This document shows, one piece after another, positions 57,058-64,000 of a stretch of DNA of 64,000 nucleotides; position 1 is the stretch's first letter; every line of letters starts with the position of its first letter. The notes below the pieces were generated by a model. The model did not search any database, had not been told where the DNA came from, and was given only the letters and a program-made list of their open reading frames with translations. The DNA is taken from the NCBI GenBank assembly GCA_963850915.1, contig CAWKND010000004.1, forward strand, positions 310,001-374,000, given 5' to 3'. The stretch is from CAVTWH01 sp963850915. GTDB lineage: Bacteria > Actinomycetota > Actinomycetes > Mycobacteriales > Micromonosporaceae. A program made the position numbers and the translations under genes.

Positions 57058-58566
57058 ATGAGTGCAGCGGACGTACCCCTCGGACGGGCTGATCCTCAGC
57101 GGGCCAGCGCCAAGCGCGCGGCGGCCGCGACGATCAAGCCGCGCGCTGCCGCCGGACCGCGGATCTCCTGGCTGGCGCTGGCGTTCATGACCACCAGTTC
57201 GGTGGCGAGCCTGCGGGCCGCGCCGACGATGGCGGTGTACGGCCTCGCCGCGATCTTCCTGTACCTGCTCCCCGCGGTCGTCTTCCTGCTCCCCACCTCG
57301 CTGGTCTCGGCGGAGCTGGCCTCCGGCTGGAGCGGCGGCGTCTACAACTGGGTGGCGCAGGGCCTGTCCAAGCCACTGGGCTTCCTGGCCGTCTGGTGCC
57401 AGTTCGCCATGACGATCTTCTACTACCCGAGCCTGCTGGCCTACGTCGCGAGCACCCTGGCCTACGTCTTCAACCCGGACCTGGCCAGCAGCGGGCTGTG
57501 GACGGCGGCGGTCATCATGATCTGCTTCTGGGCCGGCGTGTACGTCTCCTCGCAGGGCACCAAGTCGGTGGCCGGGCTCTCCAGCGCGGGACTCATCATC
57601 GGTACCCTCATCCCCGCCGCACTGCTGGTCACGCTCGGCGTGGTCTTCCTCGGCCAGGGCAACTCCTCGGCCGCCCCGATGACCGCGAGCCACCTGTTAC
57701 CCGCCTGGACCGGCCTGGCCAGCCTGGTACTCATCGTCAACAACTTCCTGTCCTATTCGGGCATGGAGATGAATGCCGTCCATGTGAGTTCACTGCGCAA
57801 ACCGGCGCGCGAGTTCCCGCGGGCGATGTTCCTGGCGATGGGCCTGGTACTGCTCATCTTCATCCTGCCGGCGCTCGCCATCAGCTGGGTCATCCCGTCC
57901 CAGGACCTGTCCCTCACAGCCGGCGTGATGCAGGCGTTCGACTTCGTCTTCGCCCAGTTCGGCGTGCAGTGGTTGACCCCGATCCTGGGGATCATGCTGG
58001 TGATGGCGTCGCTCGGCGGGATGCTCACCTGGCTGGCCGGGCCGTCCAAGGGGCTGCTGCTGATCTCCCGCCAGGAGGGGTACCTGCCGCCGGTACTGCA
58101 GAAGCTCAACAAGCACGGGGTGCAGCAGAACATCCTGGTGGCTCAGGGCGCGGTGACCACGGTCATCGCTCTGGCGTACGCGTTCATCCCGGACGTGTCC
58201 AGCGCGTACTGGATCTTCTCGGTGATCACCACGCAGGTGTACCTCATCGTGTACCTGCTGATGTTCGTCGCCGCGGTACGCCTGCGCCGCACCCAACCGG
58301 ACCACCCGCGCGGCTTCAAGGCGCCGCTGCTGACCACGCTGTGTGTCGTCGGCTTCCTGGCCTCGATCGCCGCCCTGTTCATCGGCTTCGTACCCTCGTC
58401 CCAGTTCGGCGGGGACAGCGTGCTGCTCTACGTACTGATCATCGCGGGCGGCCTGTTGATCGTCGGACTGCTCATCCCGTTCCTCTTCTACAAGCTGCGC
58501 AAGCCGCACTGGAAGGATCCCGAGGCGGCGTTGCAGGCTGAGGCACAGGCCGGGGCGGTGGCGTGA
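57058..58566 (+). CDS. APC family amino acid permease (glutamate/GABA antiporter-like)
   Basis: 502 residues; ATG 57058 has GGAGG five bases upstream. About 12 helices. Opening LALAFMTTSSVASLRAAPTM and LVSAELASGWSGGVYNWVAQ, SYSGMEMNAVHVSSLRKPAR, and LTWLAGPSKGLLLISRQEGY with GYLPPVLQKLNKHGVQQNIL match the GadC/YjeM (glutamate:GABA antiporter) branch of the APC family. Transports an amino acid by exchange; substrate not provable here. A small membrane protein gene follows in overlap. Confidence 0.9.
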   Translation: MSAADVPLGRADPQRASAKRAAAATIKPRAAAGPRISWLALAFMTTSSVASLRAAPTMAVYGLAAIFLYLLPAVVFLLPTSLVSAELASGWSGGVYNWVAQGLSKPLGFLAVWCQFAMTIFYYPSLLAYVASTLAYVFNPDLASSGLWTAAVIMICFWAGVYVSSQGTKSVAGLSSAGLIIGTLIPAALLVTLGVVFLGQGNSSAAPMTASHLLPAWTGLASLVLIVNNFLSYSGMEMNAVHVSSLRKPAREFPRAMFLAMGLVLLIFILPALAISWVIPSQDLSLTAGVMQAFDFVFAQFGVQWLTPILGIMLVMASLGGMLTWLAGPSKGLLLISRQEGYLPPVLQKLNKHGVQQNILVAQGAVTTVIALAYAFIPDVSSAYWIFSVITTQVYLIVYLLMFVAAVRLRRTQPDHPRGFKAPLLTTLCVVGFLASIAALFIGFVPSSQFGGDSVLLYVLIIAGGLLIVGLLIPFLFYKLRKPHWKDPEAALQAEAQAGAVA

Positions 58567-59009
58567 TGGCACTCTCGGTGGACCTGGAGCCCAAGCGCAA
58601 GCGGTACATCACCTACGTCGTACTCGGCGGGATCTTCCTGATCCTGTTGATCATCGCGGTGCTGGTCTTCGGCTCGGCCAAGGACAGCGTCCAGGCCAAC
58701 CGCAAGGCCAAACAGCTGCAGGACGCGTTCGCGCAGGCCGGGCTCGCGGTACCCGACCAGAACCAGATTGTCCGGGTACTCGGCTCGGACGGCGGGCCGA
58801 TCTGCCAGGACCCGGCCAACGCGCTGAACCAGGCAAACCTCAACGCCCAGCTCTCCAACGGGGCCGGCGGACCGGGCGCCCGGCCGACCGTGGTGGACAA
58901 GAACGTGGTGCAGGGCGAGGCGCTGGCGATCAGCATCTACTGCCCGGAGCAGCTACCCGCGTTCACCAACTACGTCAAGGGCCTGAAGTTCGACGACGTG
59001 GCGGGCTGA
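58566..59009 (+). CDS. Single-pass membrane protein encoded with the permease
   Basis: About 147 residues: short basic start (LEPKRKRYITY), one helix VVLGGIFLILLIIAVLVFGS, then an outside domain of about 110 residues with two cysteines (GGPICQDPAN and SIYCPEQL) likely disulfide-linked. The start overlaps the permease stop (TGATG; GTG one codon earlier is possible), so it is an accessory or unrelated small protein of that operon. No family recognised. Confidence 0.78.
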   Translation: MALSVDLEPKRKRYITYVVLGGIFLILLIIAVLVFGSAKDSVQANRKAKQLQDAFAQAGLAVPDQNQIVRVLGSDGGPICQDPANALNQANLNAQLSNGAGGPGARPTVVDKNVVQGEALAISIYCPEQLPAFTNYVKGLKFDDVAG

Positions 59010-59034
59010 GGTCCGCGCCAACTGAATTGGCGGG

Positions 59035-59088
59035 CGGGATTGGCTGACGGGATTGGCTGGCGGGATTTGGCTGGCGGGATTTGGCTGG
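59035..59088. repeat. 13-14-bp tandem repeat, four copies
   Basis: CGGGATTGGCTGR (two 13-bp copies) and CGGGATTTGGCTGG (two 14-bp copies) in a row just upstream of the M20 peptidase gene. The copies shift from 13 to 14 bp by one T. Confidence 0.85.
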
Positions 59089-59107
59089 TGGCAAGGCGGA
59101 GCGGGGG

Positions 59108-60466
59108 ATGGGCATGGTTGCGGTGGACGAGGTACGCGAGCGGGTACTCGGGCTGATGCCCCGGGCCAAGACCGAGCTGGCCGAGCTGGTGGCGATGAAG
59201 TCGGTCGCGGACGAGCGGCAGTACCCGGTCAGCGAGTGCGTACGCGCGGCCGAGTGGGTACGCGACGCGTTCGCCGAGGTGGGCTTCAGGGATCTGCAGC
59301 TGGCGCCGACCGCCGACGGCTCGACCGCTGTGGTCGGCCACCGGCCGGGTGCGCCCGATGCCAAGACCGTGCTGTTGTACGCCCACTACGACGTACAGCC
59401 GCCACTGGACGAGAAGGCGTGGCGTACCCCGCCGTTCGAGCTCACCGAACGGGACGGCCGCTGGTACGGCCGGGGTACCGCCGACTGCAAAGGCAACCTG
59501 CTGATGCACCTGACCGCGCTCAGAGCGTTGAACGGTGAGCCGGGTGTCAACCTCAAGCTCGTCGTCGAGGGCTCGGAGGAGCAGGGTACCGGCGGCCTGG
59601 AAGATTTCGTCCCGAAGCACGCCGACCTGCTGCGCGCCGACGCGATCCTGGTCTGTGACACCGGAAACGCCGCCGTCGGCGCGCCCACCGCGACCACCAC
59701 GCTGCGCGGACTGGCCAACGTCGTGGTGACCGTGCACGCGCTCGCCAACGAGATGCACTCCGGCATGTTCGGCGGCCCCGCCCCGGACGCCCTCGCCGCC
59801 CTCATCCAGATGCTCGCCAGCCTGCGCGACGCGCGCGGCAACACCACCGTCGACGGGCTGGACAACACCCAGAAGTGGACCGGCCTGCCCTACCCGGACG
59901 CGCAGTTCCGCAGTGACGCCAACGTACTCGACGGGGTGGCGCTGCTGGGTGACGGCAGCGTGGCCGACATGGTCTGGGCCCGACCCGCGCTCACCGTGCT
60001 GGGCATCGACGCCCCGCCGGTGGTCGGTTCGGCCGCGGCCATCCAGCCCACCGCGCGGGCCCGGCTCAATCTGCGGGTACCCCCGGGAATGGATCCGCGT
60101 ACCGCGCAGGACGCGCTGGTCGCCCACCTGACCAGGGCAGCCCCCTGGGGGGTGAAGGTGGAGGTGGCGCGGGAGTCGGCCGGCGCTCCGTTCCGGGCCG
60201 CCACCGGAGGCCCCGCGTACCAGGCGCTCGACGCTGCCATGCGGGCGGCGTACGGCAAGCCACTGGGTACTGCAGGCCAGGGCGGCTCGATCCCGCTGTG
60301 CAACGTGTTCCAGCAGACGTACCCGGACGCGGAGATCATCCTGATGGGTGTCGAGGAGCCGCTCTGCCTGATCCACGCCCCGAACGAGAGCGTGGACCCG
60401 ACCGAGATCGCCAACATGGCGGTGGCTGAGGCGGCCTTCCTCGGGAGCTACGGCGGCCCGCCGTGA
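59108..60466 (+). CDS. M20 family dipeptidase
   Basis: 452 residues; ATG 59108 follows GGAG. Metal-dependent di/tripeptidase of the M20/ArgE/CPG2 family: first ligand His in LLYAHYDVQPP, bridging Asp in RGTADCKGN, catalytic Glu and ligand Glu in VVEGSEEQGTGG, later ligand Asp in LVCDTGN, and last His in CLIHAPNESVDP. The insert domain (VTVHALANEMHSGMFGG) serves dimer formation. Typical role: hydrolysis of peptides after uptake. The stop overlaps the next transporter gene (GTGA). Confidence 0.93.
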   Translation: MGMVAVDEVRERVLGLMPRAKTELAELVAMKSVADERQYPVSECVRAAEWVRDAFAEVGFRDLQLAPTADGSTAVVGHRPGAPDAKTVLLYAHYDVQPPLDEKAWRTPPFELTERDGRWYGRGTADCKGNLLMHLTALRALNGEPGVNLKLVVEGSEEQGTGGLEDFVPKHADLLRADAILVCDTGNAAVGAPTATTTLRGLANVVVTVHALANEMHSGMFGGPAPDALAALIQMLASLRDARGNTTVDGLDNTQKWTGLPYPDAQFRSDANVLDGVALLGDGSVADMVWARPALTVLGIDAPPVVGSAAAIQPTARARLNLRVPPGMDPRTAQDALVAHLTRAAPWGVKVEVARESAGAPFRAATGGPAYQALDAAMRAAYGKPLGTAGQGGSIPLCNVFQQTYPDAEIILMGVEEPLCLIHAPNESVDPTEIANMAVAEAAFLGSYGGPP

Positions 60467-62055
60467 GCCGCCTGCACGCGGACCGTCGTGACTCCGGTCG
60501 TGACTCCGGTCGTGACTCCGGTCAGAGCGCTGTCGGCGCCGGGGGTGTCCCGAGCCGACGGCTCGGGCTGGTCGGGGTGTGCACCGCCGCGGCGCTGGTC
60601 TGGCTGGCGTTCGCCGATTTCGGCGTCGCGGTACCCACCATCTCGCGGGACCTCGGCGGCTCGCTGACCGCGCTGCAGTGGGCGAACAACGCCTTCAGCC
60701 TGGTGACCGGGGCGCTGGTACTGGCCGCCGGGCGCTTCGGCGACCTCTACGGCTGCCGGCGCATGCTGCGTATCGGCCTGGTCATCTTCGGCGCGGCGGG
60801 GCTGGTGGCCGCCCTCGCGCCCGGTGTGGGCGAGCTGATCGCCGGCCGGGCGGTGATGGGCGTCGGGGCGGCGCTGATCCTGCCGGCCACGCTGGCGCTG
60901 ATCCCGGTGATGTTCCCGCGGGCCGAGCAGCCCGGCGCCTTCGGTGCCTGGATGGCGGTGGCCTGGGTCGGGCAAGGCGCCGGGCCGGCCGTCGGCGGCC
61001 TGCTGACCAGCACGATCGGCTGGCGCACCATGCTGTGGATGAACGTACCGCTCGTGCTCGGCGCCCTCTGGCTGGTGGCCCGCGCGGTACCCGAGTCGCC
61101 GCTGGTGACCACGGGCGGCGCCCGGATCGACTTCGTCGGCGTGGCAACCAGTGCGCTGGCTGCGCTCAGCCTGCTCTACGGCTTGACCGCCGGGCAGACC
61201 CGGGGCTTCACCGATCCGTTGATACTCGGCGCGCTGATCCTGGCGGTACTGCTCGGAGTCGCGTTCGTGGTCGTCGAAGGGCGGCTGCGCAATCCACTTG
61301 TCGACCTGAAGCTGTTCAAGTCCCGGCCGTTCGACGGCGCGCTGGCCGCGAACACCGTGATGAACCTGGTGTTCGCCGGCATGTCCTTCCTGCTCACCCT
61401 CTACCTGCAGGAGGTGCGCGGGTACTCGCCGGTGGTCGCCGGTCTGCTGCTGCTCCCGTCGACCGTGACGATCCTGGTGTTCAACCCGATCGGCCAGCGT
61501 GTCGGGCGCCGGCGCGGGGCCCGACTGCCCGTCGTGCTGGGCGTGGCGATCCTCGGCGTCGGTACCCTGCTGACCAGCGTGCTCGGCACGCACTACTCGT
61601 ACCCCCTGTTGGCCCTCGGTTTGCTGGTCATCGGGGTTGGCGTGGGGCTGATGTCCACGCCGCTGTCGGACACGGCGGTCGCCGGGCCGCCGCCGGAGCT
61701 GGCCGGTACGGCCTCCGGCAGCTTCAAGATGACCAGCATGCTCGGCGGCTCCATCGGGGTGGCTCTATTGGTCGCGGTCTCCCAGGGGGTGGAGTCGAAC
61801 CAGGCGGCCGACAAGGCCCGTGCGGCGGGCCTGTCCGAGAGTGCGGTGAACACGCTGCGTAGCGCGGTAACCGACTCGAAGGTCGCCGACAAAGTACTCG
61901 CCGCGGTCGATCCCGCGACGAAGGCGTCACTGCAGGCAGCGTTCCGAATGGTGGAAGGCGAGGGAATCGGGACGGCGTTACGAGCTGCCGGGATCTTGGC
62001 GATTTGTTCGTGTCTGCTGCTGCTCTGGCTGTGGCGTACCGCTGACCGGCAGTGA
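60463..62055 (+). CDS. DHA2 family drug/metabolite exporter (MFS)
   Basis: 530 residues, 14 predicted helices. GTG 60463 overlaps the M20 stop. The first 20 residues hold three 12-bp repeats coding RDSG-RDSG-RDSG. MFS motif A is AGRFGDLYGCRRMLRIG; motif C-like GAGPAVGGLLTSTIGWRTML. This EmrB/QacA branch exports drugs with a proton motive force. Substrate unknown. Co-translation with a dipeptidase hints at peptide-derived or dipeptide substrates, but this is inference. Confidence 0.93.
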   Translation: MSRLHADRRDSGRDSGRDSGQSAVGAGGVPSRRLGLVGVCTAAALVWLAFADFGVAVPTISRDLGGSLTALQWANNAFSLVTGALVLAAGRFGDLYGCRRMLRIGLVIFGAAGLVAALAPGVGELIAGRAVMGVGAALILPATLALIPVMFPRAEQPGAFGAWMAVAWVGQGAGPAVGGLLTSTIGWRTMLWMNVPLVLGALWLVARAVPESPLVTTGGARIDFVGVATSALAALSLLYGLTAGQTRGFTDPLILGALILAVLLGVAFVVVEGRLRNPLVDLKLFKSRPFDGALAANTVMNLVFAGMSFLLTLYLQEVRGYSPVVAGLLLLPSTVTILVFNPIGQRVGRRRGARLPVVLGVAILGVGTLLTSVLGTHYSYPLLALGLLVIGVGVGLMSTPLSDTAVAGPPPELAGTASGSFKMTSMLGGSIGVALLVAVSQGVESNQAADKARAAGLSESAVNTLRSAVTDSKVADKVLAAVDPATKASLQAAFRMVEGEGIGTALRAAGILAICSCLLLLWLWRTADRQ

Positions 62056-62069
62056 TAGGAGCGCTCCCA
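62056..62069. promoter_or_regulatory. CebR/CelR-type operator TAGGAGCGCTCCCA
   Basis: 13 of 14 bases match the CebR/CelR dyad TGGGAGCGCTCCCA known for cellobiose and glucoside regulators in actinomycetes. It begins right after the exporter stop codon and lies 211 bp before the sugar-binding protein gene. A TTGACA at 62109 may be the -35 box. Confidence 0.6.
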
Positions 62070-62231
62070 TTGAGAGACCATTTCGCAATGCGCAACGCGA
62101 CCGTAACGGTTGACACCCGTTGGTAACTACGGAAAGTCTAAGAGCGGCACCCTTCCCACCAGGCGCGCTGTCGGCCTCTCGCGCTGCCGGCCTCTGGTGG
62201 CCTGATGGTTGTTCTGTCAAGGAGGACAGCA

Positions 62232-62270
62232 ATGCACGTAGGTGTACAACTTTTGGTGGAGGCGTCATGA
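62232..62270 (+). CDS. 12-codon leader peptide overlapping the binding-protein start
   Basis: MHVGVQLLVEAS then TGA. It has a better Shine-Dalgarno (AAGGAGG, six to seven bases before ATG) than the main gene, and its stop overlaps the ATG at 62267 (ATGA). Likely a translation-coupling leader that also uses a second GGAGG within it. Too short for gene finders. Confidence 0.5.
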   Translation: MHVGVQLLVEAS

Positions 62271-63622
62271 CCGCGCGCACCGGCCGCAGAGGCGCGGCGC
62301 TGGTGGCTATCGCGGCTGTTGGCCTGCTGGGCGTGGCAGCTTGTGGGAACTCGTCGAAGTCGGCCGGGCCGGTACCGACGCTGACCGGTGACTGTGCGCA
62401 GTTCCAGGCGTACGCCGGCCACTCGGGTACCAAGGTCTCGATGTTCGGTTCGATCATCAGCCCCGAGTCGGACTCGCTCAACAAGTCCTGGGCGCAGTTC
62501 CAGACGTGTACGGGCATCACCATCGACTACGTCGGCGCGAACGACTTCGAGTCGCAGCTGCCGGTACGGGTCCAGGGCGGCAACGCCCCGAACCTGGCGA
62601 TCATCCCGCAGCCCGGCCTGCTCCAGCAGATGGTGAAGACCGGCAAGGTGGCCAAGCCGCCGCAGGCCGTCACGGACAACGTCGACAAGTACTGGAACAA
62701 GGCGTGGAAGTCCTACGGCACGGTCAACGGGACGTTCTACGCGGCGCCGATGAGCGCCAACATGAAGTCCATGGTGTGGTACTCGCCCAAGGCGTTCACG
62801 GCCGCGGGCTACAAGGTACCGACCACCTGGGACGAGATGACCGCACTGTCCAACCAGATCGCCGCCTCCGGCAAGAAGCCGTGGTGCGGTGGCATCGGGT
62901 CGGGTACGGCGACCGGCTGGCCGGCCACCGACTGGCTCGAGGAGATCGTCCTCGGCAAGTACGGCGGCCAGGTCTACGACGACTGGGTAGCGCACAAGGT
63001 CAAGTTCAGCGACCCGCAGATCATCGACGCGCTGAACACGCTCGCTGGCTGGATGCGTAACCCGGCATGGGTCAACGGTGGCTTCGGCGACTCGAAGACC
63101 ATCGCCACCACCACGTTCCAGGACGCCGGCAAGCCGATCCTGACCGGGCAGTGCTACATGCTGCAGCAGGCATCGTTCTACGGCGCGCAGTGGCCGGCCG
63201 GTACCAAGGTCGCGCAGGACGGCGACGCGTTCGCCTTCTACCTGCCGTCCGAGAGCGCCAGCGTGAACACTCCGGTCGAGGGTGGCGGCGAGTTCGTGAC
63301 CGCCTTCTCGAACAAGCCGGAGGTGCAGGCGGTGCAGAGCTACCTGTCCTCCAAGGAGTGGCACACCAGCCGGGTCAAGGTGGCTCCGGGCTGGGTCTCC
63401 GCCAACAGCGGCGTTGACCAGAGCCTGTACACCAACCCGGTGGACGCGCTGTCCGCGAAGTACCTCACCGACCCGAACGCGACCTTCCGGTTCGACGCCT
63501 CTGACCTGATGCCGGCCCCGGTCGGCTCCGGCCAGGAGTGGAAGTCGATGACCTCGTTCTTCGCGGAGAACAAGTCCGCGGTGGACACGGCCAAGGAGAT
63601 CGACGCCGCCTGGCCGCAGTAA
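62267..63622 (+). CDS. Sugar ABC transporter substrate-binding lipoprotein
   Basis: 451 residues; ATG 62267 follows GGAGG. Signal peptide with RRG, hydrophobic VAIAAVGLLGVA and lipobox Cys26 (GVAACGNSS). Family 1 (MalE/AglE-like) binding protein: TCTGITIDYVGANDFESQLP, APNLAIIPQPGLLQQMVKTG, KSMVWYSPKAFTAAGYKVPT, TTWDEMTALSNQIAAS. Closest in pattern to AglE-type alpha-glucoside binding proteins, though the CebR-like operator suggests beta-glucosides (cellobiose). The permease gene follows after two hairpins. The ATPase (MsiK-like) is not in the window. Confidence 0.92.
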   Translation: MTARTGRRGAALVAIAAVGLLGVAACGNSSKSAGPVPTLTGDCAQFQAYAGHSGTKVSMFGSIISPESDSLNKSWAQFQTCTGITIDYVGANDFESQLPVRVQGGNAPNLAIIPQPGLLQQMVKTGKVAKPPQAVTDNVDKYWNKAWKSYGTVNGTFYAAPMSANMKSMVWYSPKAFTAAGYKVPTTWDEMTALSNQIAASGKKPWCGGIGSGTATGWPATDWLEEIVLGKYGGQVYDDWVAHKVKFSDPQIIDALNTLAGWMRNPAWVNGGFGDSKTIATTTFQDAGKPILTGQCYMLQQASFYGAQWPAGTKVAQDGDAFAFYLPSESASVNTPVEGGGEFVTAFSNKPEVQAVQSYLSSKEWHTSRVKVAPGWVSANSGVDQSLYTNPVDALSAKYLTDPNATFRFDASDLMPAPVGSGQEWKSMTSFFAENKSAVDTAKEIDAAWPQ

Positions 63623-63632
63623 GGGCCAGCCA

Positions 63633-63662
63633 GCCGGCCCGGCCGTTGGTGGTCGGGCCGGC
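63633..63662 (+). terminator. Intra-operon hairpin 1
   Basis: Nine-base stem GCCGGCCCG / CGGGCCGGC with a 12-base loop, ten bases after the binding-protein stop. It may limit read-through so the binding protein is made in excess, as is usual in sugar ABC operons. Confidence 0.5.
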
Positions 63663-63717
63663 GCGGTGAACCTGGCGCAAGAAGCCGGGTGGTGTTAGAC
63701 ACAGTGGGACAACCGAC

Positions 63718-63750
63718 GTCGCGGCCCGGGACCCGTTCCCGGGCCGCGAC
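63718..63750 (+). terminator. Intra-operon hairpin 2
   Basis: Perfect 14-base stem GTCGCGGCCCGGGA / TCCCGGGCCGCGAC with a five-base loop, 27 bases before the permease start. No T-run; attenuator or mRNA stabiliser. Confidence 0.65.
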
Positions 63751-63776
63751 GCTCACAGTGAGGTGAGGTGGTTTGG

Positions 63777-64000
63777 GTGGCGCTCGCCTCTACGCTGAGC
63801 GACTCCATATCGAAGTTCGGCATGGTGTTCGCCGCGGTCGGGATCTTCCTGGCGGTCATGCTGGTGATCTTCTTCCTGGCCAGCCGCCCGCAGGGTCGGA
63901 TCAGCCGGCCGCTGGCCATCGGGGTCTTCCTCGGGCCGGCGGTAGCGCTGCTGATCGTGGGCCTGGTCTACCCGGCGATCCGCACGATCTGGCTGGGCTT
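63777..64000 (+). CDS. Sugar ABC transporter permease, start only (cut by window edge)
   Basis: About 74 residues are visible. GTG 63777 follows GAGGTGG. VALASTLSDSISKFGMVFAA leads into two membrane helices (VGIFLAVMLVIFFLASRPQG and GVFLGPAVALLIVGLVYPAI), as in the N-terminus of AglF-type MalF-like permeases, which carry an extra N-terminal helix. The EAA loop and other helices lie beyond the window. Same operon as the binding protein. Confidence 0.82.
   Translation, partial: MALASTLSDSISKFGMVFAAVGIFLAVMLVIFFLASRPQGRISRPLAIGVFLGPAVALLIVGLVYPAIRTIWLG

Overview
The window looks like the chromosome of a high-GC actinomycete, most likely Micromonosporales (Micromonosporaceae or a relative). Reasons are the roughly 70 percent GC by eye, frequent GTG starts, ATGA stop/start overlaps, fused E2-E1 2-oxoglutarate dehydrogenase (Kgd), SecA with a Gly/Asn/Ser-rich tail, and small actinobacterial families (DUF6459, DUF6912, DUF6104, DUF3052). 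I saw no tRNA, rRNA, CRISPR array, transposase or phage gene. All assignments come from reading sequence and recalling families; no search was run.

Layout. 1-9 kb: two tandem-GNAT proteins, secA, a DUF6459 gene, an AT-rich repeat-bearing gap, a small excisionase-like HTH gene, a DUF6912 gene and a frameshifted membrane protein with an Ala/Lys/Pro-rich tail. 9-18.4 kb: pruA, a small membrane protein, DUF2071, an AAA ATPase overlapping a TPR membrane protein, a membrane-anchored protein with a decayed copy nearby, a VOC protein, and a lipoprotein / ECF sigma / membrane-protein operon. 18.4-29 kb: kgd, an ABC pair, DUF3052, an OlsB/OlsA-like acyltransferase pair, and a DUF4097 plus PadR operon behind a near-perfect operator. 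28.7-34.5 kb: response regulator, sensor kinase, HtrA-like protease and glycerol kinase; the last three carry at least 16 single-base frameshifts while genes on both sides are intact. 34.5-44.6 kb: small surface proteins, then a locus coding a PqqD-M50 protease-cNMP-like-FecR-like fusion, a Cys-rich zinc protein, a leader-like protein with Ca-binding loops and an ABC exporter. 44.7-64 kb: CocE-type hydrolase, SHOCT protein, HAD hydrolase, GH15 plus glucose dehydrogenase, a LuxR-type two-component system, an ABC pair, an APC permease, M20 peptidase, DHA2 exporter and the start of an alpha- or beta-glucoside ABC importer behind a CebR/CelR-type operator.

Features that cut across the window: GTAC is used more than base composition suggests; several genes have no Shine-Dalgarno but carry TANNNT 6-7 bases before the start codon (predicted leaderless mRNAs); and short tandem repeats of 12-31 bp sit at many gene junctions and gene starts. 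The most interesting candidate system is the 36.0-42.7 kb locus: a leader-recognition domain (PqqD) fused to a site-2-type protease, next to a protein with a RiPP-like leader and a calcium-binding C-terminus.
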